NCBI GenBank assembly: GCA_040881665.1
Contig: JBBECT010000007.1
Location: 124,001 to 188,000, forward strand
Length of the DNA stretch: 64,000 bases
DNA from: Actinomycetota bacterium
Lineage (GTDB): Bacteria; Actinomycetota; UBA4738; HRBIN12
Reading direction: 5' to 3'
Of the stretch, positions 1-8,486 are shown piece after piece. The translations under genes and the position numbers were made by a program. The notes beneath the pieces were generated by a model that had not been told where the DNA came from, did no database searches, and was given only the letters and a program-made list of their open reading frames with translations. Position 1 is the first letter of the stretch; each line of letters opens with the position of its first letter.

Positions 1-909
1 TTCGACCGACACCTGGCCTCGACCGGTGAATGGTTCCCGCACGAGTACGTGCCGTATGAGCTGGGACGCAACTTCGAGCTCGAGCCGTGGAAGCCGCAGG
101 ACAGCGGACTCTCCGACATCGGGCGGGTGGCGCTCGAGGTCAACCTGCTCACCGAGGACAACCTCCCCTACTACCACCTGAACCTGTGGGATGCGTTCCG
201 CAGGAACGAGGCGTGGGGCGAGTGGCTGCGCCGATGGACTGCCGAGGAGGGACGGCACTCGATCGTCCTTCGCGACTACCTCACCGTGACGCGGGGCGCC
301 GATCCGCGCGAGGTCGAGCGCGGCCGGATGCAGATGGTGCAGCTCGGCTACGACCCCGAGTGGAGCCGCCTCGGTCCCCTCGACACCGTCGTGTTCACCA
401 CGTTCCAGGAGCTCGCGACGCGCATCTCACACCGCAACACGGGCGAGCTCACGCGGGACCCGATCGCGCGCCGTATCACACAGCGGATCGCCACCGACGA
501 GAACCTCCACTACGTCTTCTATCGCGACATGGCCGCGGCGGCGTGCGAGCTCGATCCGTCGTCGATGGTGCTCGCGATCCGCCGGCAGGTGCGCGATTTC
601 GCGATGCCGGGCGCTGACATGCCCGAGTTCCGCGCGAAGGCGAAGGCGATGGCGGCGGCCGGCGTGTACAACTTCCGGATCCACCACGACCAGGTGCTGC
701 TGCCCGTGCTGACGAACCACTGGCGGATCGAGCACCTCGACGGGCTGACCGACGAGGCGAAGCAGGCGCGTGAGGACGTCTTCGCCCACCTGGACAAGCT
801 CGACCGTGTCGCGTCCCGTCTCGACGAGCTTGGTGCTCCCGTGCTCGGCGTGGAGGCCGAGGCCGAACCCGAGGCCGAACGCGCCCCCCCGGCCACCGCC
901 CGACGTTAG
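1..909 (+). CDS. Acyl-ACP desaturase, 5'-truncated by window edge
   Basis: The reading frame is open from base 1, so the N-terminus lies outside the window; 302 codons are visible. It matches the soluble ferritin-like di-iron acyl-ACP desaturases (actinobacterial DesA1/DesA2 type), which use O2 and reduced ferredoxin to put a double bond into ACP-bound acyl chains. Visible signatures are EWFPHEYVPYELGRNF (bases 28-75) and the iron-ligand motifs EEGRH (244-258) and DENLH (496-510). The GTG at 49 is an internal valine of the conserved block, not a start. The last 20 or so residues are Ala/Glu/Pro rich and probably disordered. Its stop overlaps the convergent oxidoreductase gene by 4 bp. Family call is firm; chain-length specificity cannot be read. 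Confidence 0.9.
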   Translation, partial: FDRHLASTGEWFPHEYVPYELGRNFELEPWKPQDSGLSDIGRVALEVNLLTEDNLPYYHLNLWDAFRRNEAWGEWLRRWTAEEGRHSIVLRDYLTVTRGADPREVERGRMQMVQLGYDPEWSRLGPLDTVVFTTFQELATRISHRNTGELTRDPIARRITQRIATDENLHYVFYRDMAAAACELDPSSMVLAIRRQVRDFAMPGADMPEFRAKAKAMAAAGVYNFRIHHDQVLLPVLTNHWRIEHLDGLTDEAKQAREDVFAHLDKLDRVASRLDELGAPVLGVEAEAEPEAERAPPATARR

Positions 910-2312
910 CTGTCGAACCCGAGCCCGAACGCGTCGAGGACCCGGAGCCAGGGACCTCTCGTGCCACGCTCGTCCGCGCGCGCGAGGGCCCGCCGCGTGA
1001 GCTGGACGCCGAGCCACCGGAACGGCTCGGGCGGGAACGGGATCGCCCTCTTCCGAACGAGGGCGAGCTCGGTGCGCTCCGTCTGCAGGTCGTCCAGCAG
1101 GTCGAGCGCCGTCGCCGCGCCGAACCGGGACGCGCCTACCCCCAGTCCCGTGTAACCGACCGCGTAGGCGACCCGCCCACCGTGCGAGGAGCCGAACGTG
1201 ACGCAGAACCGCGTGCACGTGTCGATCACACCGCCCCATCGGTGGGTGAACCGGATCCCCTCCAGCTGCGGGAAGGTCTCGAAGAAGTTGCGTTCGAGCA
1301 CGTCGAAGGTCTCCGGACGCTGGTCGAACTCCGGACGGACGCCGTTGCCGAAGTGATAGATCGCGTCGAACCCACCCCACAGGATCCGATCGTCGGAGGT
1401 GAGCCGGAAATAGTGGAACCGGTTGGACGCGTCGGCCAATCCCTGCCGGTTCGCCCAGCCGAGGCTGTCGCGCTGTGCGGTCGTCAAGGGCTCGGTGACC
1501 AGGATGTAGTCGTAGACCGGCACGATCCGCCGATCGATCGCGCGAAGCGTTCCCCGGAATCCGTTCGTGGCGAGCAGCACCCGTCGGGCCCGAACGCGGC
1601 CGGGTCCCGCCCCCACCACCATCCCGGGACCGTCGCGTTCCATGCCCCGGACGCGCGTCCCCTCGTGGATCCGCACGCCGAGCTCCAACGCCGCGTCGCG
1701 CAAACCCCACGCGAGTCGCGCCGGATCGACCAGTGCGAGGCCGTCCCGTTCCCACAGGCCCGCGAGCAGCGCGGGCGAGCGCACCTGCGCCTGCAGCGCG
1801 TCCCCCTCGAACAACTGGGCGTCGTAGCCCAACCCGACGAGGAGCTCGTGCATCTCGCGCAGGTACTGGACCTCGTGCGGTCGGCGCCCGACGGTCATCT
1901 CACCCGTGTGCTCGGCATGGGCGTCCACCCCGTACCGATCGAGGCTCGCGAAGAGCTGGCCGAAGTTCTCGCGCCCGAGCCGCTCGAGGGTCTCCAGCTC
2001 ATCGGGGAACCGCGCTGCGCCGTTCTCCTGGCCGTGGGTGAGCGAGGCGTCCAGGAACCCCCCGTTGCGACCGGTCGCGCCGAACGCGATCTCCTCGGCC
2101 TCGAGGAGCAGGACGTCGCGACCCGGGTCGCGTTCCTTGGCCTGGATCGCCGCCCACAGCCCGGTGAACCCGCCGCCGACGATCACCAGATCGGCGACGG
2201 CCTCGCCCCGGAACGGCTCGGTCGGTGCGGGGCGATCGGCGGTGTCGAGCCAGAACGGGATCGTCGACGCATCGACGGACGCTCGGGTTCGGGGAAGGGC
2301 GGGGGAGCCCAC
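906..2312 (-). CDS. FAD-dependent DAO-family oxidoreductase (PuuB-like)
   Basis: A 468-residue protein of the D-amino-acid oxidase/glycine oxidase fold family, closest in appearance to gamma-glutamylputrescine oxidase-like proteins. The Rossmann FAD motif GGGFTG is at residues 46-51, followed by an acidic LLLEAEE strand end and the ATGRNGGF loop typical of this group. Such enzymes oxidise amines or amino acids to imines with release of H2O2. The start is GTG at 2312, only 3 bp downstream of the cupin gene stop, so the two are co-transcribed. A DAO oxidase next to a DUF861-type cupin is a recurring pair in polyamine and amine catabolism. The substrate is not determined from sequence. Confidence 0.85.
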   Translation of the reverse strand: MGSPALPRTRASVDASTIPFWLDTADRPAPTEPFRGEAVADLVIVGGGFTGLWAAIQAKERDPGRDVLLLEAEEIAFGATGRNGGFLDASLTHGQENGAARFPDELETLERLGRENFGQLFASLDRYGVDAHAEHTGEMTVGRRPHEVQYLREMHELLVGLGYDAQLFEGDALQAQVRSPALLAGLWERDGLALVDPARLAWGLRDAALELGVRIHEGTRVRGMERDGPGMVVGAGPGRVRARRVLLATNGFRGTLRAIDRRIVPVYDYILVTEPLTTAQRDSLGWANRQGLADASNRFHYFRLTSDDRILWGGFDAIYHFGNGVRPEFDQRPETFDVLERNFFETFPQLEGIRFTHRWGGVIDTCTRFCVTFGSSHGGRVAYAVGYTGLGVGASRFGAATALDLLDDLQTERTELALVRKRAIPFPPEPFRWLGVQLTRRALARADERGTRGPWLRVLDAFGLGFDS

Positions 2313-2315
2313 GGG

Positions 2316-2708
2316 TCAGTGCTCGCTCGTGATCGAGAAGACCTTCCGGAGCGTCTCGTGGACCCGCCAGGTCGTGCGAGCACCCTCTTCGAGCACGCAC
2401 AGATCCCCGGGACCAACCTCGATCGTGGGACCGTCTTCGATCTCGATCGTCGCCCGGCCGAGGAGCACGACGAACAGCTCGTCGGCCTCGACGTCGGTGA
2501 CGACGCCGGCGGTGATCTGCCAGACGCCGCGGGAACGCCGCCCGTCCGACGACTCCCACACGACCAGCTCGGACACCTCGGGCGATCCCTCGAGGATCGT
2601 GGCCGGGTCGAGCTCCGCCGGTTCAAGATCGAGCTCGGCGGGCGACAGCGCGAACGAACCGGCGGACGCGGGCAGCGGGTCGGTCATCTGCTGCAGCCTA
2701 TCGGACAT
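2316..2708 (-). CDS. Cupin_3 (DUF861) domain protein
   Basis: A 130-residue single-domain cupin. The conserved run is GVWQITAG, then DELFVVLLGRATIE, a GPGDLCVLEEG turn and TTWRVHETLRKVF at the C-terminus, which is the Cupin_3/DUF861 pattern shared with ureidoglycine aminohydrolase-like proteins. Members of this family bind a metal or small molecule, but most small stand-alone copies have no proven activity. An ATG at 2687 is a possible later start; 2708 is preferred because it keeps closer coupling to the upstream kinase gene and has a CGGAG sequence upstream. It precedes the FAD oxidase by 3 bp and probably works with it on the same amine or carboxylate substrate. Confidence 0.8.
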   Translation of the reverse strand: MSDRLQQMTDPLPASAGSFALSPAELDLEPAELDPATILEGSPEVSELVVWESSDGRRSRGVWQITAGVVTDVEADELFVVLLGRATIEIEDGPTIEVGPGDLCVLEEGARTTWRVHETLRKVFSITSEH

Positions 2709-2723
2709 CGGTGACGACTCCGC

Positions 2724-3921
2724 TCAACCGATCTCGGCGGACGCGGCCGCGGGAGGACGCTCGTCCCGTGGCTCGGAGATCCGCGGCAGCGGTCGAACCG
2801 CACCGGGCAGGAACACGCGGAACGCCGTCCCTCCGCTCGAACGATCCTCGACCCACGCGTCGCCGCCGTGCAGGCGAAGCGAACCGCTGGACGAGTGACA
2901 GGCCGATCCCGATCCCACCTCGGCCGGAGGCGCCTGCACCCTGCCGGAACGGCTCGAAGATCACCTGCTTGAGGTCCGTCGGGATCCCCGGTCCCTCGTC
3001 TTCGACCGACAACAGCGCGCCGTCGTCGTCGTACCGCACGCGGACGGTCACGGTGGTACCGGGCGGAGTGTGCTTGATCGCGTTGCCCAGCAGGTTGTCG
3101 ACGATCCGCTCGACCTGCCCCCGGTCGACATCCACGAGGATCGGGTCGGCTTCGATCCGAACCGGGTGGTCGACGGGGTACGCGCCCTCCCGGACGACAC
3201 GATCCACGACCTCGGCCAGGTCGACCGGCTCCCGATCGGGCTCCACCACCCCTCGGTCGAGCCGCTCGAGGTCGAGCAGGTCGTTCACGATGTGATCGAG
3301 CTTGCCCGCACTCACGGCGATCGCCTCGATCAACCCCTCGCGCTGCTCGCCGGTGAGCCCGAGCTTGTCCGAGCGCGAGAGGGTGTTCACCGATCCGCGG
3401 ATCGCGGCGATCGGGCTCCGAAGATCGTGGGACACGGCGTGGAGCAGCGTGTCCTTCAGGGCGTTCAGCGTCCGCAACCGGTCGGAGGTCTCCGCCTCGG
3501 CACCGGCCACCGCCCGTTCGCGCAGCAACGCGTCGCGCACGAGGGCGAGCAGGAGCGCGATCGCGACGAACAGCAGGAAGCGGAGCGTCGCGTTCAGGAA
3601 CGCGACCTCCAGGCTGACGTCGGGGTCCTCCCAGAGCTCTATCCCCATCCGCGCTCCCGCGGCGACGGCGCACGTGAGGATGCCGAGGGCGCGGCCCCGG
3701 CTGAAGGTCACGAGCCCGATCGGCACGAGGTAGAGGAATGAGATCGACACCACCGGGCCGGTGACGACGTCGATCGCGGCCGCGAGCACCGAGAGCAGCA
3801 GGCCGACGAGAACGACGAACGGGTGAGAGCGCGCGGCGAGGCCCGCCTCGACCCGCAGCAACGCGGACGGCTTCTGCCCGGGGGCTGCCCGGGGCGATGC
3901 CCCGTCCGCGGAGGCGGTCAT
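2724..3921 (-). CDS. Membrane sensor histidine kinase with apparent frameshift
   Basis: HisKA/HATPase_c sensor kinase. The ATG at 3921 overlaps the stop of the upstream kinase gene as ATGA, which argues against the longer ORF starting at 4101. There are four hydrophobic segments (about residues 34-128), then an H-box AVSHDLRSPIAAIRGS, N-box VDNLLGNAIKHTPPG, G1 VEDEGPGIP, F-box IFEPFRQ and G2 GGIGIGLSLV. Directly after QRFA the frame changes: the expected RLHGGDAWVEDRSSGGTAF continues only in the neighbouring frame, and one extra A at 2877/2878 explains it. Removing that base gives a normal 398-residue kinase ending at 2724; uncorrected, the frame runs on to 2698 with a nonsense tail. This may be a real mutation or a sequencing error. 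Confidence 0.8.
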
Positions 3922-5459
3922 CGCCAGCCTCCTGCGCCGAGACCCTGCGGCAGGTCCGACCGTGGCTGGGCGACCGGCGGAGGTCCGAGCGGTCCGAGGT
4001 GGGCGGGCAGCGACAGCGTCGGATGCTGGTCCGATTCGGACAGCGGCAGCCAGCACTCCACACGCGTCCCCTCGCCCGGAGCGCCGAGCAGCCGGAGCCA
4101 CCCGCCCGCCAGCTCGGCGCGTTCGCGCATCGTCGCCAAGCCGCCGTGACCGGCAGCCGAGTCCGTGTCGGGGGTGATCCCCGCGCCGTCGTCGACGATC
4201 CGGGTCAGGAACCCCCCGTCCCGGGAGCGCAGCTCGACGCGGAGCGTCGTCGCGTTCGCGTGCTTGCCCGCGTTCACGAGAGCCTCTTGCGCGATCCGAT
4301 AGGCGATCGCCCTGACCTCGATCGGCGGCTCCTCCTCGAGCTCGTCGACGAGGTCGGTCGCGATCCGATCATCGATCGTGTTCGACATCTCGAGGTACTG
4401 ACGCAACGCCTCGGCCAGTCCGTCACGTTCCAGTGCCGGTGGCCGCAGCTCGAACAGGAGACCGCGCAGGCTCGCCACCGACGCCTCGACCTTCCCCGCG
4501 AGTTCGTCGAGGATCGCCTCGAGATCCGGGTCGTCGATGCGCCCCCGAAGGGCGTGCACGCGCATACCGACCGCGGTCATCTTCTGGATCGGGTCGTCGT
4601 GGATGTCGCCGCCGAGTCGCCGGCGCTCCGCTTCCTGGGCCCGGACGAGCTGTACGAGCAGCGTTCGGCGCTCCGTCTCGGCACGGCGGGCTTCGCTGAT
4701 GTCGAAGAGCACCCCCTGCCACAGGATCGCGCGGCCCTCGGGCGTCCAACCCACCGGGTAGGACTCGTCGCGCACCCAGACCTCGCGCCCGTCGCGGGCG
4801 ATCATCCTGTAGTCGAGGTGATAGGACTCGCCGCGCGCCTCCGCGGCATCGGCCTCCTGGTACACGCGGTCGACGTCGTCGGGGTGCATCCGTCGTTCCC
4901 AGAACCGGGTGTCGGCCAGCCACTCGCTGGGTTCGAATCCCAACAGATCCTCGATCTGCGGACTGATGTAGGTGCCCTCCCCGTAGTCCGACCGCTCGAG
5001 CGACCAGAGGTACACGACCCCGGGAAGCTGTTCGACGAGCGAGCGGTACCGGGCTTCGGCGTCGGCCAGGGCATCGGTGGCCCGGCGTTGCTCGGTGATG
5101 TCGACGCAGATCCCGCGGACGAGTTTCGAGCGCCCGGGACCGCGATCGACCACGTGGACCACATCACGCGTCCACAGCTCGTGACCCTGCGCATGCACGG
5201 TTCGGTACTCGATGCGATGGTGACCGGGCTCCCGTTCCACCACGTGATAGAAGTCGAGCACCCGCTGCTGGTCGTCGGCGTGGATCACCGACCTCCAGAA
5301 GAACGGTTCGTCCAGCCAGCGCTGCCTCGGGTACCCGAGCATGCGTTCACAGCTCGGACTCATGTAGGCGTAGTTCTCGGCGTCGGTCTCGTACTCCCAG
5401 ATCACCGCGTCGATGTCCGCCAGCAGTCCCTCGAACCTGGCCTCGTCCTGGCCCAGCAC
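3918..5459 (-). CDS. PAS-PAS NarL-type sensor histidine kinase
   Basis: A 513-residue soluble kinase: two PAS/PAC modules (about residues 8-130 and 140-265; SYGEG/WEYETD-type starts and DITEQRR and DISEARR linkers), then a HisKA_3 dimerisation domain and an HATPase domain. The phosphoacceptor box is ERRRLGGDIHDDPIQ, the form used by NarX/NreB/DesK kinases that pair with LuxR-type regulators. The ATPase part shows QEALVNAGKHA, VDDGAGI and GHGGLATMRERAE. There is no transmembrane segment, so the signal is cytoplasmic. No response regulator lies within the window, and the gene is translationally coupled to the second kinase by an ATGA overlap. The C-terminal 30 residues are Pro/Leu rich and unconserved. 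Confidence 0.88.
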   Translation of the reverse strand: MLGQDEARFEGLLADIDAVIWEYETDAENYAYMSPSCERMLGYPRQRWLDEPFFWRSVIHADDQQRVLDFYHVVEREPGHHRIEYRTVHAQGHELWTRDVVHVVDRGPGRSKLVRGICVDITEQRRATDALADAEARYRSLVEQLPGVVYLWSLERSDYGEGTYISPQIEDLLGFEPSEWLADTRFWERRMHPDDVDRVYQEADAAEARGESYHLDYRMIARDGREVWVRDESYPVGWTPEGRAILWQGVLFDISEARRAETERRTLLVQLVRAQEAERRRLGGDIHDDPIQKMTAVGMRVHALRGRIDDPDLEAILDELAGKVEASVASLRGLLFELRPPALERDGLAEALRQYLEMSNTIDDRIATDLVDELEEEPPIEVRAIAYRIAQEALVNAGKHANATTLRVELRSRDGGFLTRIVDDGAGITPDTDSAAGHGGLATMRERAELAGGWLRLLGAPGEGTRVECWLPLSESDQHPTLSLPAHLGPLGPPPVAQPRSDLPQGLGAGGWR

Positions 5460-5525
5460 CCGTCCCTCCGGTCCGAGCAGGAGCGGTCGAACCCGCCCGC
5501 GGCGGGCACGCTCCCTCTCAGAGGT

Positions 5526-6134
5526 TCATTCGGAGGCTGTGAGCAGGTCCTTGAGTGCTCGGAAGGCCAGGCCGCGGTGGCTGATCCGGTCCTTCTCGGG
5601 GTCGGTGAGCTCGGCCATCGTCCGGTCCCACCCTGCAGGCACGAAGATCGGGTCGTAGCCGAAGCCGCCGTCTCCGGCCGGCCGCGTGGCGAGCAACCCC
5701 TCGCAGGTGCCCTCGGCGTGTACCTCCCGGCCGTCGGGCCACGCCACCGCCGCGACGCAGCGGTACCGGGCCGTCCGGCCGGAGGAGGGAACGCCCTTGA
5801 TCGCTCGCAAGAGCTGGCGGAGGTTGTCGGGATCGGTGGCGTCCTGTCCCGCGTATCGGGCGGAGCGTGGTCCGGGCTCCCCGCCGAGGGCGTCGACCTC
5901 GATCCCGGAATCGTCGGCGATCGCGGCGATCCCGAGGGCCGTCGCCGTCGCGCGCGCCTTCAGCAGCGCGTTGTCGAGGTAGGTGGCCCCGGTTTCCTCC
6001 ACGTCCGGCCAGTCATCGTCCGGATGCGTCGCGATCGTCCGCCAGGACGTCGGCCAGCCCGGGCAGATCCGCGCGATCTCGCGGAGCTTGTGCGTGTTCC
6101 GCGTGGCGATCGCGAGCGGATCGGGAACCGCCAC
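5526..6134 (-). CDS. rdgB: RdgB/HAM1 non-canonical purine NTP pyrophosphatase
   Basis: A 202-residue ITPase/XTPase that hydrolyses dITP, ITP and XTP to the monophosphate and PPi, keeping deaminated purines out of nucleic acids. The substrate motif ATRNTHKLREI is at residues 10-20, the catalytic DDSGIEVDALGG follows in mid-protein, and the C-terminal block ending SHRGLAF (His-Arg) is present. The start is GTG at 6134, 4 bp after the rph stop. It is the last gene of the cysM-murI-MBL-rph-rdgB run. rph next to rdgB is a widespread bacterial arrangement, so the identification rests on both motif and context. Confidence 0.93.
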   Translation of the reverse strand: MAVPDPLAIATRNTHKLREIARICPGWPTSWRTIATHPDDDWPDVEETGATYLDNALLKARATATALGIAAIADDSGIEVDALGGEPGPRSARYAGQDATDPDNLRQLLRAIKGVPSSGRTARYRCVAAVAWPDGREVHAEGTCEGLLATRPAGDGGFGYDPIFVPAGWDRTMAELTDPEKDRISHRGLAFRALKDLLTASE

Positions 6135-6138
6135 GCGC

Positions 6139-6864
6139 TCAGCCCTCGAGCGCGGCGCGCTGGAGCTGCACGAGCTGTCCGATCCCCGACTCGGCGAGGT
6201 CCACCAACTCGTTCAGCTGCGCGCGGGAGAACGGCTCGCCTTCGGCCGTGCCCTGCACCTCGACGAGCGCACCCGCGCCGGTCATCACGACGTTGAAGTC
6301 GACGTCCGCGTCGGCATCCTCCTCGTAGGCGAGATCGAGCACCGCTCGCTCTCCCACGATCCCCACGCTGACCGCCGCCACCGCGTCGCGCAGCGGGTCG
6401 GCGGTGAGCTCACCGCGCTCGCGCAGCCCTCGGAGCGCGAGCGCAAGCGCAAGGTAGCCGGCGGTGATCGACGCGGTCCTCGTCCCCGCGTCGGCCTGCA
6501 GGACGTCGCAGTCGATCGTGATCGTGCGATCGCCGAGCGCCGTCAGGTCGGTGACCGCGCGCAGGGACCGGCCGATCAGCCGCTGGATCTCCTGGGTCCG
6601 GCCACTCGGCCGCCCGCGTGAGACCTCGCGACGGGTGCGCTCCATCGTCGCGCGGGGCAGCATCGAATACTCGGCGGTGACCCAACCCTTGCCCGTCCCG
6701 GACAGGAACCGGGGCGCCTGGTCCTCGACCGACGCCGAGACGAGCACTCGGGTGCGACCCATCTCGAAGAGCACCGATCCCTCGGCCCACTCCTGGAACC
6801 CGAGCTCGTAGGAGACCGGACGCAACTCGTCGGGGCCACGACCGTCGGGACGGACCTCGCTCAC
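6139..6864 (-). CDS. rph: Ribonuclease PH
   Basis: A 241-residue phosphorolytic 3'-5' exoribonuclease that trims tRNA 3' extensions and degrades structured RNA. It has the family N-terminus ([13 protein letters not shown]), the conserved [14 protein letters not shown] segment, the phosphate-site block [15 protein letters not shown], and [16 protein letters not shown] followed by the DFNVVMTG catalytic region. Length is normal for the family (about 240). Start ATG at 6864 overlaps the stop of the upstream phosphodiesterase gene (ATGA), which implies translational coupling. Confidence 0.95.
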   Translation of the reverse strand: MSEVRPDGRGPDELRPVSYELGFQEWAEGSVLFEMGRTRVLVSASVEDQAPRFLSGTGKGWVTAEYSMLPRATMERTRREVSRGRPSGRTQEIQRLIGRSLRAVTDLTALGDRTITIDCDVLQADAGTRTASITAGYLALALALRGLRERGELTADPLRDAVAAVSVGIVGERAVLDLAYEEDADADVDFNVVMTGAGALVEVQGTAEGEPFSRAQLNELVDLAESGIGQLVQLQRAALEG

Positions 6865-7613
6865 CCGCCGACCTCATGCCGGGCGTCCTCGGTCGCGACG
6901 TCGATCGGTCCGTCGAAGGTCTCGGCCGCCTCGATCCGCGATCGTTCCCGATCGTGGATCGGCATGATGTGGGTGAGCACCAGCCGCTTGGCCCCCGCGA
7001 GCGTCGCGTGCTCTCCGGCCTGCGCCGCCGACATATGGAAAGGAGCGAGACGGTCGTGTTGCTGCCACGTCGCTTCGCACAGGAACAGATCCGCGTCGTG
7101 GGCGAGCTCGACCGCAGCCTCGCACGGACCCGAGTCGCCCGTGTAGGCGAGCACCACCCCGTCGACCGCGATGCGGTAGCCGAAGGCGCGTACCCCGATG
7201 TGCTCCATCTCGAAGGCCTCGATCCGGAACGGCCCGAGCTCGAACGGCTCGCCGGGCGTGGGAGCGGCGAAGGCGTAGGTCTCCCGGACGGTGTCGCGGC
7301 TCTCCTCGGACACGAGCTGCTCGAACCGGCCGAAGAAGTCGTCGGGCGCGCCGAGCGGCAGCTTGCCCGGGCCCTGCTCGAAATAGTGGCGCGCGTAGTA
7401 GGCCGGATACAGATCGACGAAGTGGTCGGGGTGGCCGTGCGTGATCAGACACGCATCGATCGACGACAGCGGCGTGTAGCTCTGCAGGCGGGACAGCGTT
7501 CCCGAACCGGCATCGAGCCACAGGTCGAACCCGTCGTGCCGAACGAGGAACCCGCTCGTGGCCCCTCCCGCGGACGGCCACGTGCCGCATGAGCCGAGGA
7601 CGATCAGCTCCAT
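6861..7613 (-). CDS. MBL-fold phosphodiesterase (Rv1339-like)
   Basis: A 250-residue metallo-beta-lactamase fold hydrolase related to RNase Z and to class II cyclic nucleotide phosphodiesterases. The metal-binding motif is [11 protein letters not shown], with later ligands in YTGDSG and in LVLTHI near the end. It occupies the same position relative to murI and rph as mycobacterial Rv1339, which has been reported to hydrolyse cyclic AMP, so a cAMP or RNA phosphodiester substrate is plausible but inferred. ATG at 7613 ([10 protein letters not shown]) is chosen over the ORF start at 7649 because the family begins with this strand and the longer start would run into murI. Confidence 0.85.
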   Translation of the reverse strand: MELIVLGSCGTWPSAGGATSGFLVRHDGFDLWLDAGSGTLSRLQSYTPLSSIDACLITHGHPDHFVDLYPAYYARHYFEQGPGKLPLGAPDDFFGRFEQLVSEESRDTVRETYAFAAPTPGEPFELGPFRIEAFEMEHIGVRAFGYRIAVDGVVLAYTGDSGPCEAAVELAHDADLFLCEATWQQHDRLAPFHMSAAQAGEHATLAGAKRLVLTHIMPIHDRERSRIEAAETFDGPIDVATEDARHEVGG

Positions 7614-7638
7614 CCGAAAACTCCGTGCGGCCGGTCGC

Positions 7639-8463
7639 TCACCGGCCACCGCCCACGAGGGCGGCGCGGGTGGCGCGCACGGCGGCCACCTCCGGCCCCA
7701 GGAACCGCTCCGCGAGCCGGCCGAACGACGACGGGTCGCCGGTGGTCGCCCACTCGTGCTCGGGTGCAGGAGCAGAGGCCGATCGTTCGCGGCCGCTGAC
7801 GACGAGGGTGCCGTAGACGTCCTTCGCCGTCTCCTCGGCAGACGAAACGAGCACCACCTCGGGACCCATCTCGAGCTGGAGGAGCCCCGAGAGCAGTGGA
7901 TAGTGCGTGCATCCCAGGATCAGCGTGTCCACCCCCTCGTCGCGAAGGGGACCAAGATACCCGCGGGCGAGCTCTCGGAGCTCGACCCCCGACGTGTCTC
8001 CCCTCTCGACGTGCTCGACGAAGCCCGGGCAGGCCACCGACCACAAGGTCGCCTCGGGGTCGGCCCCCCGCAGGGCGCGCTCGTAGGTTCCGCTGGCGAC
8101 GGTGGCCTCGGTTCCGATCATGCCGATGCGGCCGTTGCGTGTCGTGCGGACGGCCGCCCGCACACCGGGGTCGATCACGCCGACGGCGGGCGTTCCCGCG
8201 GCGACGGCGACCTCGTCGATCGCCGAGACCTCGATCGAGTTGCACGCGACGACGAGCAGCTTCACATCGCGCGTGACGAGCGATCGCGCGATCTCGACCG
8301 CGAAGGTACGGATCTGCTCCACGGGGCGCGGCCCGTACGGGAACCGAGCGGTGTCCCCCACGTACAGGAGCGGCTCGTTCGGGAGCAGGTCCAAGATCGC
8401 GCGAGCGACCGTGAGGCCCCCCACACCGGAGTCGAAGATGCCGATCGGCCGCTCGTCACCCAC
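7639..8463 (-). CDS. murI: Glutamate racemase
   Basis: A 274-residue cofactor-independent racemase that supplies D-glutamate for peptidoglycan. The N-terminal FDSGVGGLTV motif carries the catalytic Asp, the first catalytic Cys sits in VVACNSIEVSA, and the second in ILGCTHYPLL with the adjacent His. The first cysteine loop is ACNSIEVSA rather than the common ACNTASA, a mild variation seen in actinobacteria. Its neighbours are cysM upstream (23 bp gap) and the MBL phosphodiesterase downstream. Confidence 0.94.
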   Translation of the reverse strand: MGDERPIGIFDSGVGGLTVARAILDLLPNEPLLYVGDTARFPYGPRPVEQIRTFAVEIARSLVTRDVKLLVVACNSIEVSAIDEVAVAAGTPAVGVIDPGVRAAVRTTRNGRIGMIGTEATVASGTYERALRGADPEATLWSVACPGFVEHVERGDTSGVELRELARGYLGPLRDEGVDTLILGCTHYPLLSGLLQLEMGPEVVLVSSAEETAKDVYGTLVVSGRERSASAPAPEHEWATTGDPSSFGRLAERFLGPEVAAVRATRAALVGGGR

Positions 8464-8486
8464 GGGGGCAGCCTACCGGGGGCCGC

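Noticed and set aside
2690-2890. In-frame UGA selenocysteine as an explanation for the kinase break
   Set aside because: The break is a change of reading frame, not a stop codon, and a single-base correction restores the family sequence.
3897-6296. 799-codon plus-strand ORF opposite the kinase and rdgB genes
   Set aside because: It runs antisense to well-supported genes on the minus strand, is rich in Arg/Pro/Gly and shows no family motif. GC-rich genomes commonly give such long shadow frames.
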